Shown: positions 16,455-25,909, counted from the first letter of the stretch. The stretch: DNA of 32,355 nt from CAYRGQ01 sp964423925 (GCA_964423925.1 CAYRGQ010000034.1:1-32355), one strand, 5' to 3'. Made by a program: numbers and translations. Notes: generated by a model from the letters alone, not told the origin.

Positions 16455-18265
16455 CGTTTCAGTGGATTAGCGGCCTGGACAAGTACGCTCGGATTGGGCT
16501 GCTGGAACGCGTCTTTCCAGCGGAGGTAGTCTGGTTCGAATTCGACGAACTGTTGTAGCGTTAGCCATTTAAAGACCACCAGCAAACTTGCCGGCAAACG
16601 GCTCCGCAACCACTCTTCCAGGTTCTGTTGCCCATACACGTTTTTCCAAGCGTCAGGCATGATGATGGTGATACGGGCGGCCTCGTGGGTATCGCCGTCG
16701 GCCGGAAGCAAAGCATGTTCGATAAAGTAACATGTCAAGGCGCGGGCGCGGAGTTCCTTGATGGCCGCCCAAAGCGCATTGGCGTATTCGATTATCCGGT
16801 TACTGCTCTTTGACTGCCCCAGCCTTAGCCACTTCGTGTGGCCCGCGCCCTTGCAGTACAGTGAGTACATGCCATGGGACAAGGCAATACGGCACTTGTC
16901 TGGCAATCGGTCGATACTAAGCATCCATTCCGGCAAGACCTTCATCCCCAGCAGGTCCCCGCCCGCCAATGCCACACGGATGCTTCTCTCCTCGCTCATG
17001 TCAATAACGGGCACTTTGTATATTTTGCTTCCAAGGGGTAGCTCATGCCAAGGATAAACATGTCGATAGCGTTGGTTAAAGTCGTCTTCACCCAGTAATT
17101 TCCAACCTGCCATCCGATTGGCCATCGTATCTTCGTCTACGCTATCCTGACCCATTAACGTAGTGAGAAATCGCTTAATCATCGGCATCGTGCGTCTTCG
17201 CGGAGGAAGTATGTCCATTCCCTTTGCGCGATGCTTCTGCCACTCGGGCAGCCAGCGTGCGACGGTGGCGAAACGCTCTGCCAAGGCTGCACCTTCAAAA
17301 TTGACGCGCATCAGCTGAAGTAGCTCATCCGGGTTTTCCCCATACAGTGCACAGCACATCTTCGCAAAGGAAAGGCGCTTCTCGATATCCATAAGCGGGT
17401 CATACACGCTACGCAGACCGGCCGTATCGTCCAACAGGTGATCGAGGTCCTCAATTTCCACTACATGCGCAAAGACGGGACGACGGAAATGTGTCCGTCC
17501 CATGAGTGTGGGGATGGATTGGAGCTGCTGATCGACGCTGGAAAATAAATAATCCACTAGTAACATGAACCCCTTAAGTTGCAGTATATAAGCCTTATGT
17601 GCAACATCAGCATGAGGTGGGGGGCCCTCCTGGCCTAACGCGTATATGGCCGGCATATCATATTGTAAGGATTTGTGCTTGTAATCGGCTAACGGGACTA
17701 ACCTCCGTTCCGCTGAAGGCACATCATGTAGCGGCATGTCGTCCGCATTCGGTGGGCGCTGATGTCGCGTGGCTAGCCCGTCATTTTCGACCACCTCATA
17801 CAAGCATTCGTTCAGGCTTCGATTTCGATAGAACAATGCTTTCACGGCTTGGATAGCTTCCTCCTTAGCACCTCTATTGTGAAGTGCTATACAGAACCGA
17901 TAACCCTTTGCTGTCCATTCGACCTCACACGCACGGATGGCGGGCACACTACGTTCCACAAGCGCGGCATAATCCTGTGGCGTAACGGTCGCCTCGGCAA
18001 ACAAAACTTCGCTTGGATGCAGTCCCCAACTTTCGAAATCGATATTCCCATCGGAATCATGTGGCACATAATTAAAGAAATCCAAGCCCAAGCGATATTG
18101 AATATCCAATATGCCATAACAGAACACATCCAGCATCGTTACACCGGGATCGTGAGGATTAAAGTCCGTCCACCGTTTGCCCGCGAGTTCCTGTATGATT
18201 GTTAGTGCGTACGCAAATGCCTCGCTATAATCGTCCTTTCCCTTTTCCTTGCGTTGGATTCCCAT
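16445..18265 (-). CDS. Afp12-like baseplate wedge protein
   Basis: A 606-aa protein with the N-terminal motif WTDFNPHDPGVTMLDVF (about 32-48) that marks Afp11/Afp12-type baseplate proteins, in which an HDPG turn is followed by a helix (CYGILDIQYRLGLDFF). The remainder is mixed alpha/beta without a named domain. It should form baseplate wedges with the Afp11-like protein. The start at 18265 is preferred over an upstream GTG at 18304 because it is an ATG and leaves 5 nt after the preceding stop instead of a 34-nt overlap. It overlaps the tape-measure start by 10 nt. The assignment rests on the motif, length and position; distinction from a second Afp11 paralogue is not certain. Confidence 0.8.
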   Translation of the reverse strand: MGIQRKEKGKDDYSEAFAYALTIIQELAGKRWTDFNPHDPGVTMLDVFCYGILDIQYRLGLDFFNYVPHDSDGNIDFESWGLHPSEVLFAEATVTPQDYAALVERSVPAIRACEVEWTAKGYRFCIALHNRGAKEEAIQAVKALFYRNRSLNECLYEVVENDGLATRHQRPPNADDMPLHDVPSAERRLVPLADYKHKSLQYDMPAIYALGQEGPPPHADVAHKAYILQLKGFMLLVDYLFSSVDQQLQSIPTLMGRTHFRRPVFAHVVEIEDLDHLLDDTAGLRSVYDPLMDIEKRLSFAKMCCALYGENPDELLQLMRVNFEGAALAERFATVARWLPEWQKHRAKGMDILPPRRRTMPMIKRFLTTLMGQDSVDEDTMANRMAGWKLLGEDDFNQRYRHVYPWHELPLGSKIYKVPVIDMSEERSIRVALAGGDLLGMKVLPEWMLSIDRLPDKCRIALSHGMYSLYCKGAGHTKWLRLGQSKSSNRIIEYANALWAAIKELRARALTCYFIEHALLPADGDTHEAARITIIMPDAWKNVYGQQNLEEWLRSRLPASLLVVFKWLTLQQFVEFEPDYLRWKDAFQQPNPSVLVQAANPLKRWL

Positions 18266-18270
18266 AGCGG

Positions 18271-19023
18271 TTACGTCATTAGCTGCATGGACGGGTTGTC
18301 CCACAGGTTGGTTAGCTGGTAACGGATTTGACGGTTGCCGTCATACCTGAATAACGTCTTTAGCTGTAACTTGCACCGGAATGTCCCCTTTACCCGTACC
18401 CAACGAATACAAATGCGATTTCCGAAAATCCCATAATGCGAACGTGTTTTTCGAATGCGCCGCCGGGTACCGAAGCTGTGCATGGCTACGGCGTGGAGGA
18501 TGGCATACCGACCCTTGTCTGGTTGAGCACAGCCCGCCGTAACCTCAAACATCCAACAACCCTCCTGCTCAACGGTTTCGTCGTCAAGGATGTCATGCCA
18601 ATGCCCATCGGCCGCCACCTTGCCCGTTCGAAACGCACCTACCCGACCATGCGCATGCAAATTGCCTTCAACAACGACGTCACCGCGGCGAAAGCCTTGC
18701 CGAGGGTCATCGCTACTTTTAACGGTAATCGCCGTCTTGGCGTTCTTAGCCCCTTCCTTGCTCCGGATGATGAGATCTTTCGTTTGCCTGTCTATCGCGA
18801 TTTCCCACACCGGATAGTCATCGCCGGCACGAACGAAACCCGAAATCATTGCGCCTTCTTCTCCTTGGGCCACCAATCCTATCCCGATGTCGGGTGAGTG
18901 CATGAAAAACCCATCGTCAAGGGTGTTCAAGCTCGAGTCGATGAGGTCTTCAAAGGCCTGCTCACTCGGGCGCCTACCGTATCTGAAATAATCTTTTAAA
19001 GTCGCTCTATTCCTCCTCGCCAT
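18271..19023 (-). CDS. Uncharacterised eCIS-associated protein, possible baseplate or fibre part
   Basis: A 250-aa protein with an N-terminal helix motif NRATLKDYFRYGRRPSEQAF (about residues 5-24) followed by EDLIDSSLNTLDDGF, and a later segment GRVGAFRTGKVAADGHWHDI that has the short turns of a beta-rich fold. Further on is CWMFEVTAGCAQPDKGRYAI. I recall similar proteins in Bacteroidota injection loci, always near the baseplate genes, but no function is established. The ATG at 19023 is chosen; the longer frame begins with a TTG at 19044. It overlaps the end of the Afp11-like gene by 17 nt, implying coupled translation. A role as tail-fibre base or baseplate accessory is the best guess. No fibre-like gene is otherwise present. 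Confidence 0.65.
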   Translation of the reverse strand: MARRNRATLKDYFRYGRRPSEQAFEDLIDSSLNTLDDGFFMHSPDIGIGLVAQGEEGAMISGFVRAGDDYPVWEIAIDRQTKDLIIRSKEGAKNAKTAITVKSSDDPRQGFRRGDVVVEGNLHAHGRVGAFRTGKVAADGHWHDILDDETVEQEGCWMFEVTAGCAQPDKGRYAILHAVAMHSFGTRRRIRKTRSHYGIFGNRICIRWVRVKGTFRCKLQLKTLFRYDGNRQIRYQLTNLWDNPSMQLMT

Positions 19024-22000
19024 AAATGACAAAATTTTGGTCAATACTCATTTCTTCGATGCCGAACACGTCTTCGGGACGCGTACCCAGCACATGTCGC
19101 TTGGCTGGGAACAACACCCCGTGGGGCATTGAGGCAAAAACCCGCTCGTCCATCGTAACATAGCGACGCAACCTAAAATCGTCCGTCCCGAATTGAATCA
19201 ACTGATACACCCGAAGGGAAACGTCAACAACCTGCGTCGCTAACCCCACGGCCGTGTGGAGTTCTTCCATGGCAAAAGAATACCCAAGACGTGGTGCTTC
19301 GCCGGTATGTGACCATGGTGCGATCAGCTGATTGATTTGATGAAGAATGCGGTCCTGTGCCAATACTTCGTCCACCCCTGCCGCGTACGTGATGTGCGCT
19401 CTGACAATAATTTCCTCATACACGGGATTAACCACTTCCACCTGCTTTACGTAGGCGGAGACGCGCGGCAGAAGGAAGCGTCGAATGTCCAACAGCAGAT
19501 CCGGAGGACAAAATGGATAGGTTTGCCCGGCTAACCCCGTGGATTGCGGAAATACCACCAAGGTAACCGAGCCTGCCTCCCTGCGCAATCCCGAAGCTTC
19601 CGAGGTAGAAAATCCAGGCAGGCACGTTACCTGCCGTACCGCGGGAAAATGCTGCAACACCAGCCGTTCGAAATCCCGTTGAGTGACCGCCTTGCCGCGG
19701 TGCGCCACATATTCGGAAACTCGTACCCGCTTCTCAAACGGGCTTTCTTCTTCAATACGGCCCCAGAATGCCCCAATTTGCCTAACGCTGGCGACCCCCG
19801 GGACACGAACTTCGTCGAGTACATATTCGGGAGGTAGCACTTCAGACACTGAAACACCCTCCCGCTCGACCTGGACGGCACACTGCACCACCTGTCGCAG
19901 CGATGGAATACTTGCCGGATTTTTAGTGACGGAAGCACACATCCACACGTGATCCGCTTCGGACGGCAGCTCGTGAAAACGCAAACAGACCAAACCGTCT
20001 ACCATAAAATTACGCGTCGTATTGGACGTAATGATCCCCGCTGGAAGCGGTTCCCAGGCATAACCGTCGCCCCAATACCAGACAACTTCCGGCAAATCGT
20101 CCACTCGGATATCCCGTTTCTGTGGAATGAACGCTACATGAAACTGAAACTCGTCGTCTAACTGGACGTGACGGAGCTCAAACATCAAGTTAAAGTCGGA
20201 GGGTAACGAGTACACAAATGGATAACGTACTGTACCACTGCGAGGAAAAATTTGCCGCACGCCAAGGGGGTAAATATGATGAACGCTCGACCCGTCATTT
20301 GACTGACCCAAGGTGAGGCTAATTTCGTCACTTGCTGTATAGGAGAGCGTCATCCGTTGAACTACGGGCGCTATCGGTGGATTGATCGCCGATCGCCGCT
20401 TTTTTTTCAGGGCTGCTAGAATGATATGCTCGGTAAACAAGGTCCGGTATGTTTTCTGCCCCAAACCCATATCAGGGGTATCCAGCACGAAACTGACAAA
20501 CCCCTGCTTAGCACGGATACCATACTCATATTCAACCTCATCGCCCGTATAGCGGCTCATGGGATCGATGGGTATAAACGGCCAAATCGTTTCCTCGGAC
20601 ACGGGTCCTACAGCCCGAAGGTCTTGTCCACCGTAGCCGTCATCGGTCATGAAAAGCGATAGCGGCTCCTCAGATTGAACAGGCTTCCACTTGGAGTCGG
20701 TCAAATACCGAGCGGCTAACCTAAACGAAGCATTATCGATTTTCGCGGGATAGTGTCGATAATACCCAGCGAGACCCGTTTCGTCGGTCGGTAGCGGTTG
20801 CCAGCTTATTGCCAAGCCAATGGACGTCGTATTTTTCGAAGCCATTTCGTAGTTGCCTATCGCAAACCACGCGCCTCGCTCTCCATTGATTCCGAACGGA
20901 GAAAACGGAGCCGAACTGTCTACCTTGCCCAATTCATTATAGATCTTCAAGTCCGTGATTTCTTCCACCCGCGTAGTGATGGAGATCTTCGCGAGATAAA
21001 ACTTTTCGAGCCAAATCAGCGGATACAACCACGCATCTCTATTCAATAACAACCTCAATACGGGAAAAGCGGTCTCTTGCCCGTGCACGTCCATCGAGCA
21101 AGGACACGTTTCAGGAAACTGCTCTCCCAGATCGTATTTAATAGTGAAAGCTAATCGGCCCGACTCCCAATCAAACGTATAATGGGCAATAGGCGACCAC
21201 CCCACCGATGTGCTTGTCTCCAGATAGAACACGTGGCTGAAGACTTTACGCCGGTCTATACCCGCAAAGTACCGTTCCTTGTCGAGCGGATTGGGAATAT
21301 TCGCCGTCAAGGTTTGGAAGAGCCACGCATCAAAGTCACCGGATCCTAACTCGGATTCGAACGTCACGTCCACATGCCTGCGACCTTCGCGTAGCAGCAG
21401 TGCCGGTGATACGATCTGCAAACCAATAGGTTGTTTCACTTCGCGCGTTTTCTCATTCGTGGGGGAGCGCAAAAACTCAGCGGTGCGGTAGCTAATGTCT
21501 GCAACCATAACCGCCGTCGGCGCGCCTAAGACGTCGGCTGGGTAAACATTCGCATCGCGACTGAGGTGCGCCTTAATAATCCGTCCCAGTGAAACGTCAT
21601 TCAGCTGTAGGTCACCTATCGTCTGGAAATGTACGCGATTTCCTCCCTTATGCTGCGATGAGGTGACTAAAGTACCAGCTGGGATCAGCAGTTTGCCCGT
21701 CCTTCCCTTCACGAAAGCCACATGCACCTTTTCTGTACGCGGCCTTCCTGTCGCGACACGAAGAATCTGATCGATATACCAATCAGGAAAATCCTCCCAG
21801 CGTGCATTAAAACCATCCAAGGTGCGACTGAGCGTACGTACCGTAGCATAAAGCAGGGCTTGCGCAGGCTCGAAATCCCCGTTGTATGGCGGGTTTTCGG
21901 CCTCCCCTGTGGCTAGTAAAGTCTTCAGGGACACCAGTAGTTGATCCATGTGGCCGCGGGCCTTGCCCTCTTCGTCGTGATAGCGGACCGACTCAGCGAT

Positions 22001-22108
22001 ACGTATCAGGCGATGCAACAGTTCCGTCGCGGACGAATCCAACGGACGAAAGACTGTCTTTCCCTCCAGCCTAGTTCTCCTGTCTGCCTGTGTCAGTCCG
22101 TTATACAT
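19007..22108 (-). CDS. Afp11-like baseplate protein (baseplate J / gp6-type)
   Basis: This 1033-aa protein is the large baseplate wedge component. The baseplate-J-like core near the C-terminus is seen in VAHRGKAVTQRDFERLVLQH (about 795-814) followed by FPAVRQVTCLPGF. The N-terminal third is helical (LLHRLIRIAESVRY) with a region of beta text (GRTGKLLIPAGTLV) usual in Afp11 relatives. The gp6-like wedge joins with gp25 and the Afp12-like protein to connect hub and sheath. It follows gp25 by 3 nt and overlaps the next gene, so translation is likely coupled. Length is in the usual range of these proteins in Bacteroidota. No frameshift is seen. Confidence 0.9.
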   Translation of the reverse strand: MYNGLTQADRRTRLEGKTVFRPLDSSATELLHRLIRIAESVRYHDEEGKARGHMDQLLVSLKTLLATGEAENPPYNGDFEPAQALLYATVRTLSRTLDGFNARWEDFPDWYIDQILRVATGRPRTEKVHVAFVKGRTGKLLIPAGTLVTSSQHKGGNRVHFQTIGDLQLNDVSLGRIIKAHLSRDANVYPADVLGAPTAVMVADISYRTAEFLRSPTNEKTREVKQPIGLQIVSPALLLREGRRHVDVTFESELGSGDFDAWLFQTLTANIPNPLDKERYFAGIDRRKVFSHVFYLETSTSVGWSPIAHYTFDWESGRLAFTIKYDLGEQFPETCPCSMDVHGQETAFPVLRLLLNRDAWLYPLIWLEKFYLAKISITTRVEEITDLKIYNELGKVDSSAPFSPFGINGERGAWFAIGNYEMASKNTTSIGLAISWQPLPTDETGLAGYYRHYPAKIDNASFRLAARYLTDSKWKPVQSEEPLSLFMTDDGYGGQDLRAVGPVSEETIWPFIPIDPMSRYTGDEVEYEYGIRAKQGFVSFVLDTPDMGLGQKTYRTLFTEHIILAALKKKRRSAINPPIAPVVQRMTLSYTASDEISLTLGQSNDGSSVHHIYPLGVRQIFPRSGTVRYPFVYSLPSDFNLMFELRHVQLDDEFQFHVAFIPQKRDIRVDDLPEVVWYWGDGYAWEPLPAGIITSNTTRNFMVDGLVCLRFHELPSEADHVWMCASVTKNPASIPSLRQVVQCAVQVEREGVSVSEVLPPEYVLDEVRVPGVASVRQIGAFWGRIEEESPFEKRVRVSEYVAHRGKAVTQRDFERLVLQHFPAVRQVTCLPGFSTSEASGLRREAGSVTLVVFPQSTGLAGQTYPFCPPDLLLDIRRFLLPRVSAYVKQVEVVNPVYEEIIVRAHITYAAGVDEVLAQDRILHQINQLIAPWSHTGEAPRLGYSFAMEELHTAVGLATQVVDVSLRVYQLIQFGTDDFRLRRYVTMDERVFASMPHGVLFPAKRHVLGTRPEDVFGIEEMSIDQNFVIYGEEE

Positions 22109-22111
22109 ACC

Positions 22112-22528
22112 CTACAAGTTCGTTCCTTCCGCTAGGTAAAACGGAAACACGGCATTGCTCCGCGTATTAGTCTGTCGAACCGTGAAATCAACATGAATAT
22201 TCACCACACCCGCCAAAGACGATTCGGAATCAATTTGAATGTCTTCAACGGTAATCCGAGGCTCGTGGTTGATGATTGCTTGGCGAATACTGTCAATCAT
22301 CAGCGTACGATTGGTTAGATCCATCCCTTCAAAAACCCAACGACGCAACGTATGGCCAAATTGATACCGGAAAACACGCTGGCCTAATGGCGTGGAAAAC
22401 AAAATGATCAAGCTCTGCTTGATATCTTCCTCCATGGACACCATCACCGCGCCATTAGCGTGCGGCGACACGTCGAACCTGGGTGGGAACGCCCATCCTC
22501 GGCCTAAGTACAGCTTATCATCATTCAT
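22112..22528 (-). CDS. Baseplate wedge protein, GPW/gp25 family (Afp9-like)
   Basis: A 138-aa protein of the gp25 family, which initiates sheath assembly on the baseplate. The hallmark is FSTPLGQRVFRYQFG (about 44-58), equivalent to the LxTxxGxRxxxPxFG pattern of the family. The N-terminal LGRGWAFPPRF and the C-terminal beta strands (VNIHVDFTVRQ) also fit. It is preceded by a strong GGAGG site and follows the PAAR gene by 3 nt. Length is typical. Confidence 0.93.
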   Translation of the reverse strand: MNDDKLYLGRGWAFPPRFDVSPHANGAVMVSMEEDIKQSLIILFSTPLGQRVFRYQFGHTLRRWVFEGMDLTNRTLMIDSIRQAIINHEPRITVEDIQIDSESSLAGVVNIHVDFTVRQTNTRSNAVFPFYLAEGTNL

Positions 22529-22531
22529 TGC

Positions 22532-22831
22532 TTATCCTCCTATTATCACCGTCGGTATTCCAGACACTACCGAACCTCCGTGTGCACACGGGTCGCCCAT
22601 CCTTATGGCTGGCCTTCCGCTAATCATCACCGTGGTGGACCCCTGTACAATGCTGTCCGGAGGTCCTACGCAGGTGCACAAATCGCCCACGACCGCGGCC
22701 GGGAGCTTCCCAATGAGCACGGTGGGTACGCCGGGCCCAACGATGGGACCCCCTACGTGCGGAATGGGTGGCAAACCAGGCGTTTGCATGGGGCAGACGT
22801 GCATATCGGTAATTCTGCTTGCCGGAGGCAT
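22532..22831 (-). CDS. PAAR-domain spike tip protein (Afp10-like)
   Basis: This 99-aa protein is a complete PAAR domain, the metal-stabilised cone that sharpens the spike. It begins MPPASRITDMHVCP and holds the repeated GxP and VxxGxxP turns of the fold (PIVGPGVPTVLIGKLPAAVV). Likely metal ligands are H11 and C13 near the start, with further C and H residues in LCTCVGP and DPCAHGG. No extension domain is present, so it carries no fused effector. It lies 10 nt after the VgrG-like gene. Confidence 0.93.
   Translation of the reverse strand: MPPASRITDMHVCPMQTPGLPPIPHVGGPIVGPGVPTVLIGKLPAAVVGDLCTCVGPPDSIVQGSTTVMISGRPAIRMGDPCAHGGSVVSGIPTVIIGG
22536..22540 (-). promoter_or_regulatory. Strong Shine-Dalgarno site of the gp25 gene
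   Basis: GGAGG, 7 nt ahead of the ATG at 22528 and located inside the last codons of the PAAR gene. It is one of few strong sites in this operon, where most genes lack one. Confidence 0.6.
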
Positions 22832-22841
22832 CGGTATATCA

Positions 22842-24605
22842 CTAATTGATCATGACCATTGCACCCTTCACCGTTGTTTGTCCTGATGCAGACAGCTCGG
22901 CGCTTGCACTTCCTTTGACCGACGCAGCCATATCGGCTTTGATATCCACATTTTGGCCAACGATAGTCGTTCCCAGCGCGCCTTTTTGGTCGAGCTTTTT
23001 GGAAGCCTTTAGCTGAATGTCCCCTTCGGATTCTACCTGAATACCCTTATCCGACTTCAAGACAATCCCATCTGCCGAAAATTGGAACACATTTCCGTTC
23101 ATGTCCTTCAACGACAAACTTTTTTCTGTATCGTTTGCACGTATGCTGATCCCGCCAGGCGTCTCCATGTGAAAAGCTTTTTCTTTATCATCCACACCCA
23201 TGACGATGCCGGTCTTTGTGTGCAATCCATGCCAGTTGTTTTCGGCATCCCATGCGAGCTTGGGCATACGCTTGCTGCTATACAGACTTCCTACAATGAT
23301 CGGTTCGGACGGATCAGCCTGTAGGAACCCCACCACCACCTCGTCGCCTACATCCGGAATGGAGAGCATGCCATAGGTTTCACTCGCCCATGGACTTGCC
23401 AATCGCGCCCATATCCGCTTTCCTGGCTGATCCAGTATAGGTAGCTCAATGGCGATCCGGTTTTGGCGCTGAGGATCCTCGTCGATCTTGACGACTACGG
23501 CGATATGGAGACCGCCACCGTGCGATAATCCTGCTTCAACAGTGCTTGGGAGCGTCGATGGCAAACCGATCGATACAGTCGTCGTCCACCCGGATTCATC
23601 GAAGTCATGCGTAACCCCACCCACATAAGCGCTGCCACTAAATCGGGTGCCAACACCAACGAGTTCGATGAGATCGCCTACCTTGGCCTTTGCACTTCCG
23701 GGAAAGGTGCAAGTACCCCGAATGCGAGCAAGTCCCGCGCTCAACTTGTCAGCTGCGGCCATTTTATCCAGCATTTCCTGGTCAGGGTTTGCGGCGTGGA
23801 GAATCCGGGTGTCTACGTTGACCGCCTCGGCTAGGGTATCTACTGAGATATTGCCGTGATCATTAAGGGCTGCATCAGCCCCCCTTCCCGTGGCGAGCGA
23901 TTGCGTAGTGGGATCCCAGGCCCTAGCTTCCACCGCTTTAGTTTGCCCCTCGGCGCTTAACTCGGCACGGAAGACCAACATATCGAGTCCATAGGTTACT
24001 TTTAGCGTGGGCCGTGCCGAAAGCTTCGGAGGCGACACCGAAATCTTCGAGCCTTCCATCACCACGACCGAGCCAGCGGACTTAGCCAGACCCAACAGGA
24101 AATCCCAGTCGGTCTGCTGATATTGTATTAGACGCTCGTGAATTATACCGCCCGCTTGGACATCCGCCTCGATGTCAGGATACCGTGCGGCCACCTCCTT
24201 AATAATGTCTGTATGCGAAAGGTCCTCAAAGACCGCATCAGCCTTGGCTTGCGTCATGGAATAGGCGAAATCTCGACATTCAACGGCGAACACCGGCCCT
24301 TCATAATCATTAATCGAAAGCTGTACGGCCACGATTTTCCCCTCAAACAGTACATCCTCTGTTTCTCCGTAGCCTCCCGCAACGCTGACGGCCACCCCTG
24401 GCAGGAAGATATCACCTTCTAATTCCAGTACCTGTGAGGCGTCGTCCACCGAAGCTTTAAAGCGCAGCTCAGCTTTGCCAATTCGGTTGACCTGTTGTTG
24501 CGAAACAAAGCCGATCAACTGATACTCGGCCGTAATAGGCTGTCCATCACACTTCACCGTAAAACGAAGGGAGCCTTCAGCATGCAATGTCGGAGATGTA
24601 GCCAT
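22842..24605 (-). CDS. VgrG-like central spike protein (Afp8-like)
   Basis: A 587-aa spike protein. Residues about 1-350 form the gp27/gp44-like hub region (for example HERLIQYQQTDWDFLLGLA, about 155-173). The gp5-type OB-fold lies at about 365-450 with GRIAIELP-like text (NRIAIELPILDQPGKRIWA) and PDVGDEVVVGFLQADP. From about 450 a beta-helical needle follows, with repeats such as VQSEGDIQLKASK. It carries the PAAR tip made by the next gene. Its start overlaps the LysM gene stop in TGATG, so translation is coupled. There is no C-terminal toxin extension. Confidence 0.93.
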   Translation of the reverse strand: MATSPTLHAEGSLRFTVKCDGQPITAEYQLIGFVSQQQVNRIGKAELRFKASVDDASQVLELEGDIFLPGVAVSVAGGYGETEDVLFEGKIVAVQLSINDYEGPVFAVECRDFAYSMTQAKADAVFEDLSHTDIIKEVAARYPDIEADVQAGGIIHERLIQYQQTDWDFLLGLAKSAGSVVVMEGSKISVSPPKLSARPTLKVTYGLDMLVFRAELSAEGQTKAVEARAWDPTTQSLATGRGADAALNDHGNISVDTLAEAVNVDTRILHAANPDQEMLDKMAAADKLSAGLARIRGTCTFPGSAKAKVGDLIELVGVGTRFSGSAYVGGVTHDFDESGWTTTVSIGLPSTLPSTVEAGLSHGGGLHIAVVVKIDEDPQRQNRIAIELPILDQPGKRIWARLASPWASETYGMLSIPDVGDEVVVGFLQADPSEPIIVGSLYSSKRMPKLAWDAENNWHGLHTKTGIVMGVDDKEKAFHMETPGGISIRANDTEKSLSLKDMNGNVFQFSADGIVLKSDKGIQVESEGDIQLKASKKLDQKGALGTTIVGQNVDIKADMAASVKGSASAELSASGQTTVKGAMVMIN

Positions 24606-25264
24606 CAGCGTATTAATGGAGGGAACATGACTTTTTGACCAACCGGAACATTTCGAAAACTCGGCAAGGCGTTGGCTCTAGCCACCTCAACGCAGTACGA
24701 GGGATCGCCGTAGACCGCATCGCAGTACGCCGCGATACTGTCACCCGCTTTGAGCTCAATCACCTTAGACAAGTCCGGAGATTGCATATTGGCTCGCTTA
24801 GCGGCTTCCGTGGGATCCATAACCGCGGTAAACGCCATCGACGCTTTGACCCGCAAAGGCTTTCCTTCTGGCGAAAACAACGTGAATTGATAGCTGAGCG
24901 TACTAAGCATGCCCTTAAACACCAACGCACCCCAGCTGACTACCAAAAAATTGGGCTGGTGGATGTCGCCGTTGATATTATAAGCCACCTGTTCAAGCAA
25001 CATAAGCTCGGAAGCAATATCCGTGGACCCCGGAACGGCTCCAGTCGAATCCAAGAGGATGTCAAAACTTACAGTTTCGGGGGCATGGCTAAGGTAACTG
25101 GGGGACTGGTGTTGCACGTTAATGGCTTTAACCTGATCCAACGCAACCTTTTTCTGGTAGTTAATCAATGAAGGATTAACCTGGGCAGTGAAGCGCTTTC
25201 CAGTCGTCTTTGTGTACTTGTCATCGCTGAACGCTTCTATTGTCAATTTCGTCAATTCTCCCAT
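24605..25264 (-). CDS. LysM-type baseplate hub protein (Afp7-like)
   Basis: A 219-aa protein that links the inner tube to the spike. The N-terminal part (MGELTKLTIEAFSDD, then FTAQVNPSLINYQKKV) matches tube-like hub proteins, and the C-terminal 50 residues form a LysM domain (LKAGDSIAAYCDAVYGDPSY ending with GQKVMFPPL). Related phage components are gp53-like. A clear AGGAG site lies 7 nt upstream. Length is standard. It starts 1 nt after the DUF5908 stop. Confidence 0.9.
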   Translation of the reverse strand: MGELTKLTIEAFSDDKYTKTTGKRFTAQVNPSLINYQKKVALDQVKAINVQHQSPSYLSHAPETVSFDILLDSTGAVPGSTDIASELMLLEQVAYNINGDIHQPNFLVVSWGALVFKGMLSTLSYQFTLFSPEGKPLRVKASMAFTAVMDPTEAAKRANMQSPDLSKVIELKAGDSIAAYCDAVYGDPSYCVEVARANALPSFRNVPVGQKVMFPPLIR

Positions 25265-25265
25265 A

Positions 25266-25427
25266 TCACCGCTCCTTTGTCCACTGTTGCTTCTTGTGTT
25301 GCTTCTGCTCCAATTCCCGCACGACCATTTCTTTCACCTGCCTGACGAGCTCAGGTGTCGCGGCTTGCGTATGCAAAGTCCGTTCTACTGTAGTACGAAC
25401 GATGATTTCCTTAATAACAATAGGCAT
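25266..25427 (-). CDS. DUF5908 micro-protein (53 aa)
   Basis: A 53-aa gene lies between the second tube gene and the LysM hub gene. It reads MPIVIKEIIVRTTVE, then a charged helix ending EQKQHKKQQWTKER. The opening MPIxIKEIxVRxxV is the signature of DUF5908, small proteins found in Bacteroidota injection loci next to tube and LysM genes. The gene starts 3 nt after the tube stop and ends 1 nt before the LysM start, so it is part of the operon. Its function is not known; a chaperone-like or tube-attachment role fits the position (inference). Confidence 0.85.
   Translation of the reverse strand: MPIVIKEIIVRTTVERTLHTQAATPELVRQVKEMVVRELEQKQHKKQQWTKER
25272..25276 (-). promoter_or_regulatory. Shine-Dalgarno site of the LysM hub gene
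   Basis: AGGAG on the minus strand, located within the last codons of the DUF5908 gene, 7 nt ahead of the ATG at 25264. Confidence 0.6.
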
Positions 25428-25430
25428 AAA

Positions 25431-25904
25431 TTACATTTCTTGTACAACAGAACTGCAGGCTAGCACCAACTCCATGAGGGCAATCTCGTTCTTTTGCGAA
25501 TCCAACTTTTCTACCATCCACTTTAGCGGATAGGTATTTGTGCATCGCCATACGTGAAGCGGTTTGCCGTTCTCGTCGAGCAAATGCACGAGTATGTCAC
25601 AAGTCCGGATAGCTACGCTGCGATCGCCATTGATCACTTCCTTCGCCCATTTCGACAACTGGGCACCGGGGCCTTCGTTTAACGGCAACAGTGCGCGTCG
25701 AAGGGTCAGCTTTCCACCCTTAGCGCCTTTAGGCAGGAAGTAAGCGCGATCGTTAGCGCCACCTTCCTGCCATATTTCGACGTCGAGCTCCATTTCCAGT
25801 CCAGACACGGACTGAAAGGGGATCCGCTCGCTTACGGGCGAACCTTGGAACTCAACGTCGAAATAAAATGCTACTGGAAGTCTCCAAAGATCATTCGCTG
25901 ACAC
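25431..25904 (-). CDS. Inner tube protein 2 (Afp5-like tube initiator)
   Basis: This 157-aa protein belongs to the phage-tail tube family of contractile injection systems: FYFDVEFQGSP (about 13-23), then PFQSVSGLEMELDVE (about 29-43) and GGKLTLRRALLP. It differs from tube 1 in sequence and precedes the baseplate genes, as does the Afp5-type tube protein that contacts the baseplate. The GTG at 25904 is the start, fixed by a GGAGG site 5 nt upstream. It ends 3 nt before the DUF5908 gene. Confidence 0.9.
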   Translation of the reverse strand: MSANDLWRLPVAFYFDVEFQGSPVSERIPFQSVSGLEMELDVEIWQEGGANDRAYFLPKGAKGGKLTLRRALLPLNEGPGAQLSKWAKEVINGDRSVAIRTCDILVHLLDENGKPLHVWRCTNTYPLKWMVEKLDSQKNEIALMELVLACSSVVQEM

Positions 25905-25909
25905 ACCGT

